Assembly (NCBI GenBank): GCA_021794075.1
Contig: JAJYRM010000034.1
Coordinates: 1-37,481 of the forward strand
Source of the DNA: Bacteroidota bacterium
GTDB taxonomy: Bacteria; Bacteroidota; Ignavibacteria; Kryptoniales; JAKASW01
Length of the DNA stretch: 37,481 nt
Reading direction: 5' to 3'
In this document: piece after piece, positions 27,659 through 35,415 of the stretch
How the letters are laid out: each line of letters starts with the position of its first letter
Numbering within the stretch: the first letter of the stretch is position 1
Position numbers and translations under genes: made by a program
Notes under the pieces: model-generated
Seen by the model: the letters and a program-made list of their open reading frames with translations, nothing else
What the model was told of the DNA's origin: nothing
Database searches by the model: none

Positions 27659-28357
27659 CTAACCTCCATGTACATAGTTTACTTTGTCGTGATAGTTTGA
27701 TAGACAGGACCCAAACAGGTCAAGCACTCCACGCGCGAACGGATCGTCAAATTGAATTCTCTCAGGATGCCATTGTACCGAAACAATTCTGCTCGGCAAA
27801 TCATCGTTTCCCTCGATCGCCTCAACAGTCCCGTCTTCCGCTCTTGCGGCGACTCTCAGGCCGCTGCCTATCCTGTCCGCCGCCTGGTGGTGCGCACTAT
27901 TGACCTTCCCTGTCTCTTGTCTAATAAAATTCTTCAGATACGACCCTTCAATAAGCCTGACACCGTGATATCTGTCCTCGTCTTCTGAAATTGCCGAATG
28001 TTTCCTGCCATAGTATTTCTCCAGATCCAGTACCAGCGTGCCGCCGAAATACACATTCAGCACCTGTAGCCCCCTGCAAATTCCAAGTACGGGCAAACTC
28101 TTTTTCATCGCCAGATCGATAAGCTTGAATTCGACGCCATCGCGCGCGGAATCGACATGGACGGTCTCGTCCGGCCAGTCGCCGTACAACTCAGGAGCGA
28201 CATCTCCTCCGCCGGTCAGAACAAGCCCGTCGCAGTTTTCAATAGCGGACTCGGTGCCCTCTCCGACAACTATGACTTCGGCGCCCGGCAATTTGCTGAA
28301 GTATGCCCGATACCTGTCGTTCTTCTTCCCGCAGTCTGAAATAGCGATCTTATGCAT
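27659..28357 (-). CDS. Class I glutamine amidotransferase-like peptidase C26 (PuuD-like)
   Basis: 232 residues. The triad of class I amidotransferases is present: C94 in LGICRGLQVLN, H197 and E199 in VQWHPER. LVLTGGGDVAPELYGD and NSAHHQAADRIGSGL match the gamma-glutamyl-GABA hydrolase/PuuD group. Members cut gamma-glutamyl bonds; the natural substrate here is unknown. The gene overlaps lpxK by eight bases and ends three bases before the ppdK start, so its last codons contain the ppdK ribosome site. It is shorter at the N-terminus than many PuuD proteins. Confidence 0.82.
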   Translation of the reverse strand: MHKIAISDCGKKNDRYRAYFSKLPGAEVIVVGEGTESAIENCDGLVLTGGGDVAPELYGDWPDETVHVDSARDGVEFKLIDLAMKKSLPVLGICRGLQVLNVYFGGTLVLDLEKYYGRKHSAISEDEDRYHGVRLIEGSYLKNFIRQETGKVNSAHHQAADRIGSGLRVAARAEDGTVEAIEGNDDLPSRIVSVQWHPERIQFDDPFARGVLDLFGSCLSNYHDKVNYVHGG

Positions 28358-29402
28358 ACACTCTTCCGAAAACTCCTTCGAGAGCTTTCTCTAACTGCTC
28401 GCCACCGAATTCAATGATCGCCTTCTCGTTTAACGAATAGAGCCTACCGATGTCGTCGAGTTGCTTCAGCTCCTCATCCTGGAAAATGCGGACTGCATCC
28501 TTCGCGGTCGTCACGGCGATAATTTCATCCTCGCCTTCAAAGACACTGTCAATGTCATATTCGTCGTACCAATGATGGTCCGGAAAATGCCTCCGGGAAA
28601 CAACACCGGCGCACAATTGAGATATGTTCTCAAAAAACCGCTCAGGATGGGCAACGCCGCAAAAGGCAGCTACTTTTTTTTCGCGCAAAAAGTCAAGTGG
28701 GTAATGATTTCCCGCGTGATCCGAGAGATCTGAAGCGACAAAATTTACTCCCGCGACCGGCGCGTTCGAATACTTCCCAAGAAGCTGGTCGTAATCACGT
28801 TCAAAATCTGAAGCGCCGTGAGCTGTCAGCACGACGACGTCAGCCTCTTTTATCCTGCTTCTTGAGTCCCTAAGATTACCGGCGGGCAGGTAACTGTCGC
28901 GCAGGTCATAGAGGGAGCGGTTCATAAGAACAAAGTCGACATCGCGATGCAATTCTCTGTTCTGGAGGCCGTCATCGAGCACAAATATGTCGGCGCCAAA
29001 CTCTTTAATTACCACTTCACCGGCACGGTGGCGATCAGCATTAACCGCAACAGGCACGTCTGGAAATTTCATTGAAATAAGCGCGGGCTCGTCCCCCAGC
29101 ATTTGTACGTCAGGGTCGCTTCCGCGTTGTGGACAGGCGACGACGAGCTCGTCTGTTAGGCGCTTGTATCCACGCGTGAGAACCGCGGGTCTCTTCCCCA
29201 TCGCCAGCAATCTTTCAAGGACGAGCATAACGAACGGCGTCTTCCCTGAACCTCCGACTGAAATGTTTCCTACAGACACTACAGGTCTGGGAAGCTTCTT
29301 CACTTTGAAGAAACCGGCATCAAAGCCGTAATTGCGGACGGATACGATACCTCCATACAATGCGCTGAATGGAAGCAATATGGCCTTAAAATTCTTTCTC
29401 AT
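28350..29402 (-). CDS. lpxK: Tetraacyldisaccharide 4'-kinase
   Basis: 350 residues from the ATG at 29402, four bases after the lpxB stop; a GTG at 29417 overlapping lpxB is an alternative. An N-terminal helix (about residues 5-20, AILLPFSALYGGIVS) should dip into the inner membrane. The P-loop is VSVGNISVGGSGKTP, followed by LTRGYKR, GDEPALISMKFPDVPVAV, and VLDDGLQNRELHRDVDFVL. LpxK adds the 4'-phosphate to lipid A on the cytoplasmic face of the inner membrane. With lpxB immediately upstream it carries out consecutive lipid A steps. Confidence 0.94.
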   Translation of the reverse strand: MRKNFKAILLPFSALYGGIVSVRNYGFDAGFFKVKKLPRPVVSVGNISVGGSGKTPFVMLVLERLLAMGKRPAVLTRGYKRLTDELVVACPQRGSDPDVQMLGDEPALISMKFPDVPVAVNADRHRAGEVVIKEFGADIFVLDDGLQNRELHRDVDFVLMNRSLYDLRDSYLPAGNLRDSRSRIKEADVVVLTAHGASDFERDYDQLLGKYSNAPVAGVNFVASDLSDHAGNHYPLDFLREKKVAAFCGVAHPERFFENISQLCAGVVSRRHFPDHHWYDEYDIDSVFEGEDEIIAVTTAKDAVRIFQDEELKQLDDIGRLYSLNEKAIIEFGGEQLEKALEGVFGRVYA

Positions 29403-29406
29403 CGGA

Positions 29407-30546
29407 TCAGATCGCACCCAATATCAATTCTGCGGCGCGGTCAGAGGCTCCCTTCCCGCCAAGGATCGTTTTCAATTCAGAATACTTTTCCCTAATATCT
29501 GCCACCACCTGAGGCTCGGTAAGGATACCTTTAAGTAATCGTGCGGCTTTCAATGCCGAGAAATCATCCTGTATAAGTTCCTCGACTATTTTTTTTCCAG
29601 CCACGATATTCACGAGCGAGATGGAGTCGAGTCTAACGAGCATTCGGCCAATAATGTAATTGAGCCAGCTTGTCTTGTACACAACAATCATCGGGAGATC
29701 ATGGAGCGCCGCCTCCAGAGTAGAGGTCCCGCTTTTGATCATGCCCGCATCCGCCGAGCTCATAAGAAGGTCTGATTCATCTGTGAGCTGCACATTGACA
29801 CCCGAGTTCTTCACGATATTTTCGTAAACGTTCCTGTCGATTCCCGGGACGCGGCCGATAACAGCATCCAGGCTCTTCCCGATCGATGCCAATTCCTCTT
29901 TCAGGAACTCGACTGACTCGAGCATCGCGGGGAGAATGCGTCTGACCTCCTGCAGGCGACTTCCTGGCAGGAGAGCGAGCAGTTTCCCATCAGGTCGTGC
30001 CATATGCGCTTGCCTAAAGTTGTCGGTCTCAGGTTCCGAATGTTCAACCATCTCGTCTAGCAACGGATGTCCGACAAAATGCGCGTCCACACCTTCAATG
30101 AGGTACATATCTTCCTCAAACTTGAAGATTGTCAGCATCATGTCTACGGTCCGTCTGATCTTTTCGATTCTCCTCTTTCCCCATGCCCACACTTGCGGGC
30201 TTATGAAATAGATAACTTTTATGCCGCTCTTCCTTGCAAGACTGGCAAATCTAAGATTGAATCCCGGATAGTCGACTAAAATGACTGCCGTAGGCTTCTC
30301 GTCCTTTATAGTTTCCAGAAGATCGCGCCTCACCTTCCGAAGGAACGGGATCTTCGAGAGTATCTCCGTAAAACCCATCACCGACATTTCTCTGGCATGA
30401 TGGATCAGTTCGACACCGGCGGCTTCCATCTTATCCCCGCCGATCCCTATGACTCTTATTTCGCTTCTCTCCTTGAGACTCTTCACTAGCAGCGCCGCGT
30501 GCTTGTCACCCGAAGCTTCGCCCGCGACTATCATCACCGTTTTCAT
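29407..30546 (-). CDS. lpxB: Lipid-A-disaccharide synthase
   Basis: 379 residues from the ATG at 30546, which overlaps the stop of the upstream methyltransferase-like gene by four bases. The GT19 pattern is clear: MIVAGEASGDKHAALLVKSL, GIGGDKMEAAGVELIHHAREMSVMG, ILVDYPGFNLRFA, KVIYFISPQVWAWGKRRIEKI, HFVGHPLLDEM, LLALLPGSRLQEVRRILP and GTSTLEAALHDLPMIVVYKTS. It joins UDP-diacylglucosamine and lipid X at the inner membrane. lpxK follows four bases later. Confidence 0.96.
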   Translation of the reverse strand: MKTVMIVAGEASGDKHAALLVKSLKERSEIRVIGIGGDKMEAAGVELIHHAREMSVMGFTEILSKIPFLRKVRRDLLETIKDEKPTAVILVDYPGFNLRFASLARKSGIKVIYFISPQVWAWGKRRIEKIRRTVDMMLTIFKFEEDMYLIEGVDAHFVGHPLLDEMVEHSEPETDNFRQAHMARPDGKLLALLPGSRLQEVRRILPAMLESVEFLKEELASIGKSLDAVIGRVPGIDRNVYENIVKNSGVNVQLTDESDLLMSSADAGMIKSGTSTLEAALHDLPMIVVYKTSWLNYIIGRMLVRLDSISLVNIVAGKKIVEELIQDDFSALKAARLLKGILTEPQVVADIREKYSELKTILGGKGASDRAAELILGAI

Positions 30547-31163
30547 CGTAAGGCGCTCCGGAAAATGTATATCGCACATAACACGATGAATATCGAGGTT
30601 ATCGCTATGAGCGATGATCTTTCCGACCGCAGAGCGCGCGAGTAATTCGGCTTGAGCTCACGGTTTTCATTGAAGGCCTTGAGCCTTGGGATGAACTTGC
30701 CGACAACGGCTCTGTACTCGTTCCAGTTTGAAAACGTCCGCGCGAGATACTCTTCCTCGAGACTGACAATTCCTGTGTACTGAAATAGGAAGTAAGCCAG
30801 CGCGACCAGAGGGAGATAGGGCATAAGCGCGTTAGACATGACGCCAACTCCGACGTACATTAGAATATTTCCGACGTAAAGCGGATTCCTCACGTGAGAG
30901 TACGGACCGCTTGTAACGAGCTGTGTTCCGCCGACGGCGCCTGTCGTTCTGGTCTCGCTGCCGGCATACGACACGCCCCAGAACCTGATAGATTCTCCGA
31001 GGCCCGCCATCACAACTCCGATCACAATTGAAGTGAGCGTCGGCCTGGCAAAGATAAGCATAACGACGAGGAACGGGATGGGAGTATAGCTCCGATACGT
31101 AAAAAGGAAATTCCGCCAATCTCCCGAGTGTTTCTGTTTGCCGCTTGAAACGCTGTCAGTCAC
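30543..31163 (-). CDS. Isoprenylcysteine carboxyl methyltransferase-like membrane protein
   Basis: 206 residues from GTG at 31163, overlapping the HAD gene stop as GTGA. About five membrane helices. The ICMT/PEMT signature LVTSGPYSHVRNPLYVGNI is at about residues 82-101, with EEEYLARTFSNWNEYRAVVGKFIPR at about 138-162, which together bind SAM at the membrane face. Bacterial members methylate small lipophilic or quinone-like molecules or have no known substrate, and I assign none. It sits between a HAD phosphatase and lpxB in a tightly packed operon, which hints at a lipid or envelope role. Confidence 0.82.
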   Translation of the reverse strand: MTDSVSSGKQKHSGDWRNFLFTYRSYTPIPFLVVMLIFARPTLTSIVIGVVMAGLGESIRFWGVSYAGSETRTTGAVGGTQLVTSGPYSHVRNPLYVGNILMYVGVGVMSNALMPYLPLVALAYFLFQYTGIVSLEEEYLARTFSNWNEYRAVVGKFIPRLKAFNENRELKPNYSRALRSERSSLIAITSIFIVLCAIYIFRSALR

Positions 31164-31873
31164 TCTGTTAAATATGCCTCCCGACGTTTTAGTTCGGCGC
31201 GATGGCGCTTCCTGAAATTCCCGGAGGCCGCGACCTTTCTAAGTTTCGCCAGCACATCGTCAAAGCTCGCGAACGGGAAATAGGTAATATTGTTTTCCTC
31301 GCAGTATTTTAAAAGCTCATCTTTCGCGAAGATGATGTCGGCGTATTGGACCGCGCACCGGTCCGAAAAGCCATTGCCGATGTAGATGATAACGTCGTCT
31401 GGTCCCGTCTGTGTCAGGATCTGGTAACCTTTGCAGTTCGCGCATTTGGTGCAATCGGATTCGTAAGGACGCTCTATCTCAATCCGGATTGAATCGAACG
31501 TGGCGCGGTTCGAATAAATCGGGATGCCTGAAATCCCGTTCACATTCAGAATCTCGGTTATGTAGAAATCCAGCCCGTCGCTAAGTATCCTGACATCGAT
31601 CTCACTTTCATTACAAAATGAGAGGAAGGTCTTGAATGACTCATCTATTTCGCAGCGCCTTGCGAATTCAAAGGCCTCTTCGCGGGTCACTTTCACGAAG
31701 CTTGCCTCTCTCATAAGTAGATCTGAGCCGGAGAGAGTTCCGTCCTTCCATTTTTCGACCGCCTTCAGCGAATCTTCTTCGTTACCGAACTTCCGGAAAA
31801 ACATATCGCCTACGTCGACCTTCGTGATTGTCCCGTCAAAATCGACAAAGACCCTCGGCGTGAGACCTGTCAT
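31160..31873 (-). CDS. HAD-family phosphatase (MtnX/SerB-like)
   Basis: 237 residues from the ATG at 31873, which overlaps the smc stop as ATGA; an in-frame TTG at 31888 is a less likely start. The HAD motif 1 is VFVDFDGTITKVD (nucleophile D11, acid D13), motif 2 SDGLDFYI, and motif 3 IYIGNGFSDRCAV. The cap includes C141, C144 and C147 (C-x2-C-x2-C, CTKCANC), a possible metal site seen in MtnX-like phosphatases. Substrate unknown; MtnX acts on a methionine-salvage intermediate and SerB on phosphoserine, but no partner genes of either route are nearby. Confidence 0.83.
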   Translation of the reverse strand: MTGLTPRVFVDFDGTITKVDVGDMFFRKFGNEEDSLKAVEKWKDGTLSGSDLLMREASFVKVTREEAFEFARRCEIDESFKTFLSFCNESEIDVRILSDGLDFYITEILNVNGISGIPIYSNRATFDSIRIEIERPYESDCTKCANCKGYQILTQTGPDDVIIYIGNGFSDRCAVQYADIIFAKDELLKYCEENNITYFPFASFDDVLAKLRKVAASGNFRKRHRAELKRREAYLTE

Positions 31874-34800
31874 TGGTTCATCACCCAATCGTCCACGAAG
31901 CGTACAGCCACGACCTTTGACTCACCCTGCTCCTGCATCGTTACTCCGTAGAGGGTATCGGCGGCTTCCATCGTTCGTTTGTTGTGCGTAATGACTATGA
32001 ACTGCGTATCCGTCGAGAACTTTCTGATCATGCGCACATAATTGTCCGTGTTATTATCGTCAAGCGGCGCGTCCACTTCGTCAAGAATACAGAACGGGCT
32101 CGGCTTCACAAGGTAAATCGCGAAAAGCAGCGCGATGGCGGTAAGCGTCTTTTCACCCGCAGAAAGGAGATCTATGGACTGAGGCCGCTTGCCTGCGGGC
32201 TTGGCCATTATTTCTATTTTTGCTTCCAGAGGATCTACGTCCGGTTCTAGCTTGAGCTCGGATTCCCCGCCATTGAACAGGCTCTGGAACGTCGTCTTGA
32301 AATTCTCCGATATCTGCTCGAAGGTCTCAAGAAATTTCTGGTGAGCGGTATGATTGATCTCGTCGATGGTCTTCGTCAATGTCTTTTCCGCATCGAGGAG
32401 ATCGTTCCGCTGGGCGACAAGGAAATCGAATCGCTGCTTCTCTTCCGTGTATTCGGAAAACGCAACCAAGTTCACAGGCCCGAACGAGTCGACTCTTCCT
32501 CTCAGGTAGTTCACCCTTTCCCTGGCGGCGCCTATATCAAAGTCTGCCGGAATATTCATAGTCTCCGCGGTCTGAGCCGCTATGTCGAAGCTGAACTCCT
32601 CCTGCGCCCTCTCAACCAGGCTCTTCGCCTGCGCTTCAAGCTCGCCGATCTTAAGACTCACCTGATGAACGGCCTCGACTGCAGACTCGTGACTCGAACG
32701 GGCCATCTTGAGTTTCTTATCCTCGGAATCCTCCGAACGCTTCTTCTCTGAAAGGCGCGAGTTTAGCTCGGAGAGTTGTCCGTCAAGTCCGCCGATCTCT
32801 TCCTTGGTGTTTGTCCTCGATTCATCCAGCTCCTCCAACCTCTGCCGAAGCTGCTCTATGGTAACATTGGCGGAGTTGATGTCCTCTTCGGCTCTGGAAA
32901 TAGCTTCCAGGTTGGTGCTCACCTGTTCCTGGGAGGATTGAATTTCTCGTTTGAGGAAGTTGAGTTTGTTGATACACTCTATGTGTTTGGCCTGTGCTTC
33001 GCGGAGCCGCTCATTCCTGGAACGATATTCTTCCTCGATGATCTTCAATTCCTGGAGCGAAGCCTGATATTCGGTGTCCGAAGCACTCTTGATCGAGTTC
33101 AATTCGCCAAGCAGCGCCTCGGCTTTATCGAGTTCCTGCTGAGCTTCGATGACTTCAGTCTCGAGCTTCTGAATTCTCGCCTGGATGTCCGATATCTGTG
33201 TCTCAATGTTTTGTAGCGCGCGCTCGCTTTCGACGCTCGACTGCTCTATCCTGGCAAGCTGGAGCTCTAGGTCTCTAAGCTTCTCGTTACCCGACTTGAT
33301 GGGAAGCGAGTCCATCTCGGACTGGATTTTCGCGATAACCTCCTCAAGCCGAGAAAGATCGCCCGCGAGTCTTTCTTGTTCGCCCCTGAGTTCTTCGAGT
33401 TGTCGGAGTTTGCCTACCCTGCCGCCTTCAGTTCGCCGCGTGCTTCCGCCGCGTATTATTCCTTTGGCGGAGAAGACATCGCCGGTGAAGCTCACACAAA
33501 ACACGGATGGATCCGCATGCAATATCTTTTCGGCTTCGGAATACCCGTCAACGATCGCGACGTTCCCGAAGAAATGCTTTCCGATCGACTGATGTTCCGG
33601 CGCCATCTGGACATGATCGATGAGCTTCTTGAAAGACACGGGGCTTGGACGAAAATCGGATGAATGAACTTTGTCGAGGCAAACGAACGTAACCTTTCCG
33701 AGGTCCTTTGATCGCAGCGAATCGACGGCGCTGAGGGCGGTGTGCTCGTCCGGGGCAACCATGAAGTTCGAAGCCTCGCCGAGTATCGATTCCGCGGCAA
33801 TTCTGTATTCGGGTTCCACGTAAAAAATATCGCTGAGGATGTCGAACTTTGGGAGACCCTCGAGCTCTCCGCGAGCGAGAGCCTTTGCCCCGTCCGGGAC
33901 ACCTTCAAGGTGCTCGACCAGCCCGTTCAGAAAATCTATCCTTGCCTCGTTCGCCTGCATTGTGTCACGCAGGGTTTGAGCTTCCGACTTTTTCCGCTCG
34001 CTTTCGCTGAACAGCTCCTCCTTGTGCCTTTCCATGTCACTGAGCTTGGTCTTCTCGTCCTCGATCTCAGTGGAAAGTTGTTCCTTGTCTGTCCGCGCCT
34101 TTTCGAGCCTGGCAAGAAGGTTTGACTTTTCATTTTCAAGTTGACTCTTGCGCTGGAGTAGCTCGTCGCTATGGGAGCGGACACGCTCCAGGCGAGCATG
34201 AGCTCTCTCTCTTTCATTCTGCCTGAGAGCAAGGTCGTTCAGAATCTTTATCAGGCTTTCGTGGCTTGAATTCGACTTGTCCCTGGCGGTGAAGAGCTGC
34301 TTCTCGAAGTTTGAGAACGTCTCTCGTTCGGCAGCGAGGCTTTCGGACATGCTCTTTTCCTCGCCCTCGGTCTCGGCAAGACTCAGCTTCAGCTCTTCGA
34401 TCTGTGAAGCCAGAAGTTCGTTCCTTCCGCCGAGATCCACCTTGCGCTTCTCCAGCGCCGAGATATTGTCAGCGAGGCCTCTTTTTCTTTCAGTCAGAAC
34501 GGCGATTTCCTCTTCGACGCCATGAAGCTGACTCTGTTTTTCGGAACGCTGCTGTCGGACTGCCGATAGGCTCTTTTCGACCTCGGCTATCTCCGTGCGA
34601 ATCAAATTCAGAAGTTCTTCCTCATGGGACAGCGTGTTCAGCGCGTTCGTCTTGTCCGTTTCGTTCTGCGAGAGATTTTCCTTGAGCGGTCCTACTTTGC
34701 CGACTATGGAATGATACTCTGAATACAGGTACTGCCGTTCGAGTTGACCGAGCTCATCGACGAACCGCTTGTACTGCTCGGCTCTCTTCGCCTGTCGTTC

Positions 34801-35415
34801 CAGCGAGTTGACCTTCTTTTCAATTTCCGCGATGAGGTCGTTCACTCTGAGCAGATCGCGCTGTACGTCGCTCAGCTTGTTCAGTGCGGCACGCCTCCTC
34901 GCCTTGTACTTCGTCACCCCAGATGCTTCTTCGAACATCTTCCTTCGTTCGTCGGTGTTCTCCCGCAGGATATCTTCGACCATCTTCAGCTCTATGACGG
35001 AATACGCGGTCGCGGCCATGCCCGAATCCATAAGCATGTCCTGTATATCCTTCAGGCGGCACTGGTTCCTGTTGATAAAATACTCGCTCTCGCCCGAGCG
35101 GAACACTCTGCGCGTGATGCTGACTTCAGCGTATTCGACCGGAAGAAGTCCCTTGTCGTTCTTGATCGTTATCGAGACCTCGGCCATGCCGAGCGGTTTG
35201 CGCTTCTTGGAGCCGTTGAATATGACATTCTCCATCGAATCGCTTCTGAGCATACTGGTCCTTTGTTCTCCCAGTACCCAGCGAATCGAGTCAAGCACAT
35301 TAGTCTTCCCGCATCCGTTCGGCCCAACGATGGATGTAATGCCCCCGTTGAAAGTCAGCTCAGTCTTCGTGGCAAATGATTTGAATCCAAGCAACTCTAG
35401 TTTGGAAAGAAACAT
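31870..35415 (-). CDS. smc: Chromosome segregation ATPase SMC
   Basis: 1181 residues, standard length. The N-terminal head has Walker A GPNGCGKTN at residues 31-39 and KMVEDILRENTDERRKMFEEASGVTKYK; long coiled coils follow, broken by a globular hinge near 500-660 (EGVPDGAKALARGELEG, FVCLDKVHS). The C-terminal head has the ABC signature LLSAGEKTLTAIALLFAIYL, with Ala in place of the more usual Gly after LS, then Walker B FCILDEVDAPLDD. SMC dimers with ScpA/ScpB condense and separate chromosomes. The ATG abuts the stop of the upstream gene. Overlap with the HAD gene is four bases. Confidence 0.97.
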   Translation of the reverse strand: MFLSKLELLGFKSFATKTELTFNGGITSIVGPNGCGKTNVLDSIRWVLGEQRTSMLRSDSMENVIFNGSKKRKPLGMAEVSITIKNDKGLLPVEYAEVSITRRVFRSGESEYFINRNQCRLKDIQDMLMDSGMAATAYSVIELKMVEDILRENTDERRKMFEEASGVTKYKARRRAALNKLSDVQRDLLRVNDLIAEIEKKVNSLERQAKRAEQYKRFVDELGQLERQYLYSEYHSIVGKVGPLKENLSQNETDKTNALNTLSHEEELLNLIRTEIAEVEKSLSAVRQQRSEKQSQLHGVEEEIAVLTERKRGLADNISALEKRKVDLGGRNELLASQIEELKLSLAETEGEEKSMSESLAAERETFSNFEKQLFTARDKSNSSHESLIKILNDLALRQNERERAHARLERVRSHSDELLQRKSQLENEKSNLLARLEKARTDKEQLSTEIEDEKTKLSDMERHKEELFSESERKKSEAQTLRDTMQANEARIDFLNGLVEHLEGVPDGAKALARGELEGLPKFDILSDIFYVEPEYRIAAESILGEASNFMVAPDEHTALSAVDSLRSKDLGKVTFVCLDKVHSSDFRPSPVSFKKLIDHVQMAPEHQSIGKHFFGNVAIVDGYSEAEKILHADPSVFCVSFTGDVFSAKGIIRGGSTRRTEGGRVGKLRQLEELRGEQERLAGDLSRLEEVIAKIQSEMDSLPIKSGNEKLRDLELQLARIEQSSVESERALQNIETQISDIQARIQKLETEVIEAQQELDKAEALLGELNSIKSASDTEYQASLQELKIIEEEYRSRNERLREAQAKHIECINKLNFLKREIQSSQEQVSTNLEAISRAEEDINSANVTIEQLRQRLEELDESRTNTKEEIGGLDGQLSELNSRLSEKKRSEDSEDKKLKMARSSHESAVEAVHQVSLKIGELEAQAKSLVERAQEEFSFDIAAQTAETMNIPADFDIGAARERVNYLRGRVDSFGPVNLVAFSEYTEEKQRFDFLVAQRNDLLDAEKTLTKTIDEINHTAHQKFLETFEQISENFKTTFQSLFNGGESELKLEPDVDPLEAKIEIMAKPAGKRPQSIDLLSAGEKTLTAIALLFAIYLVKPSPFCILDEVDAPLDDNNTDNYVRMIRKFSTDTQFIVITHNKRTMEAADTLYGVTMQEQGESKVVAVRFVDDWVMNQ

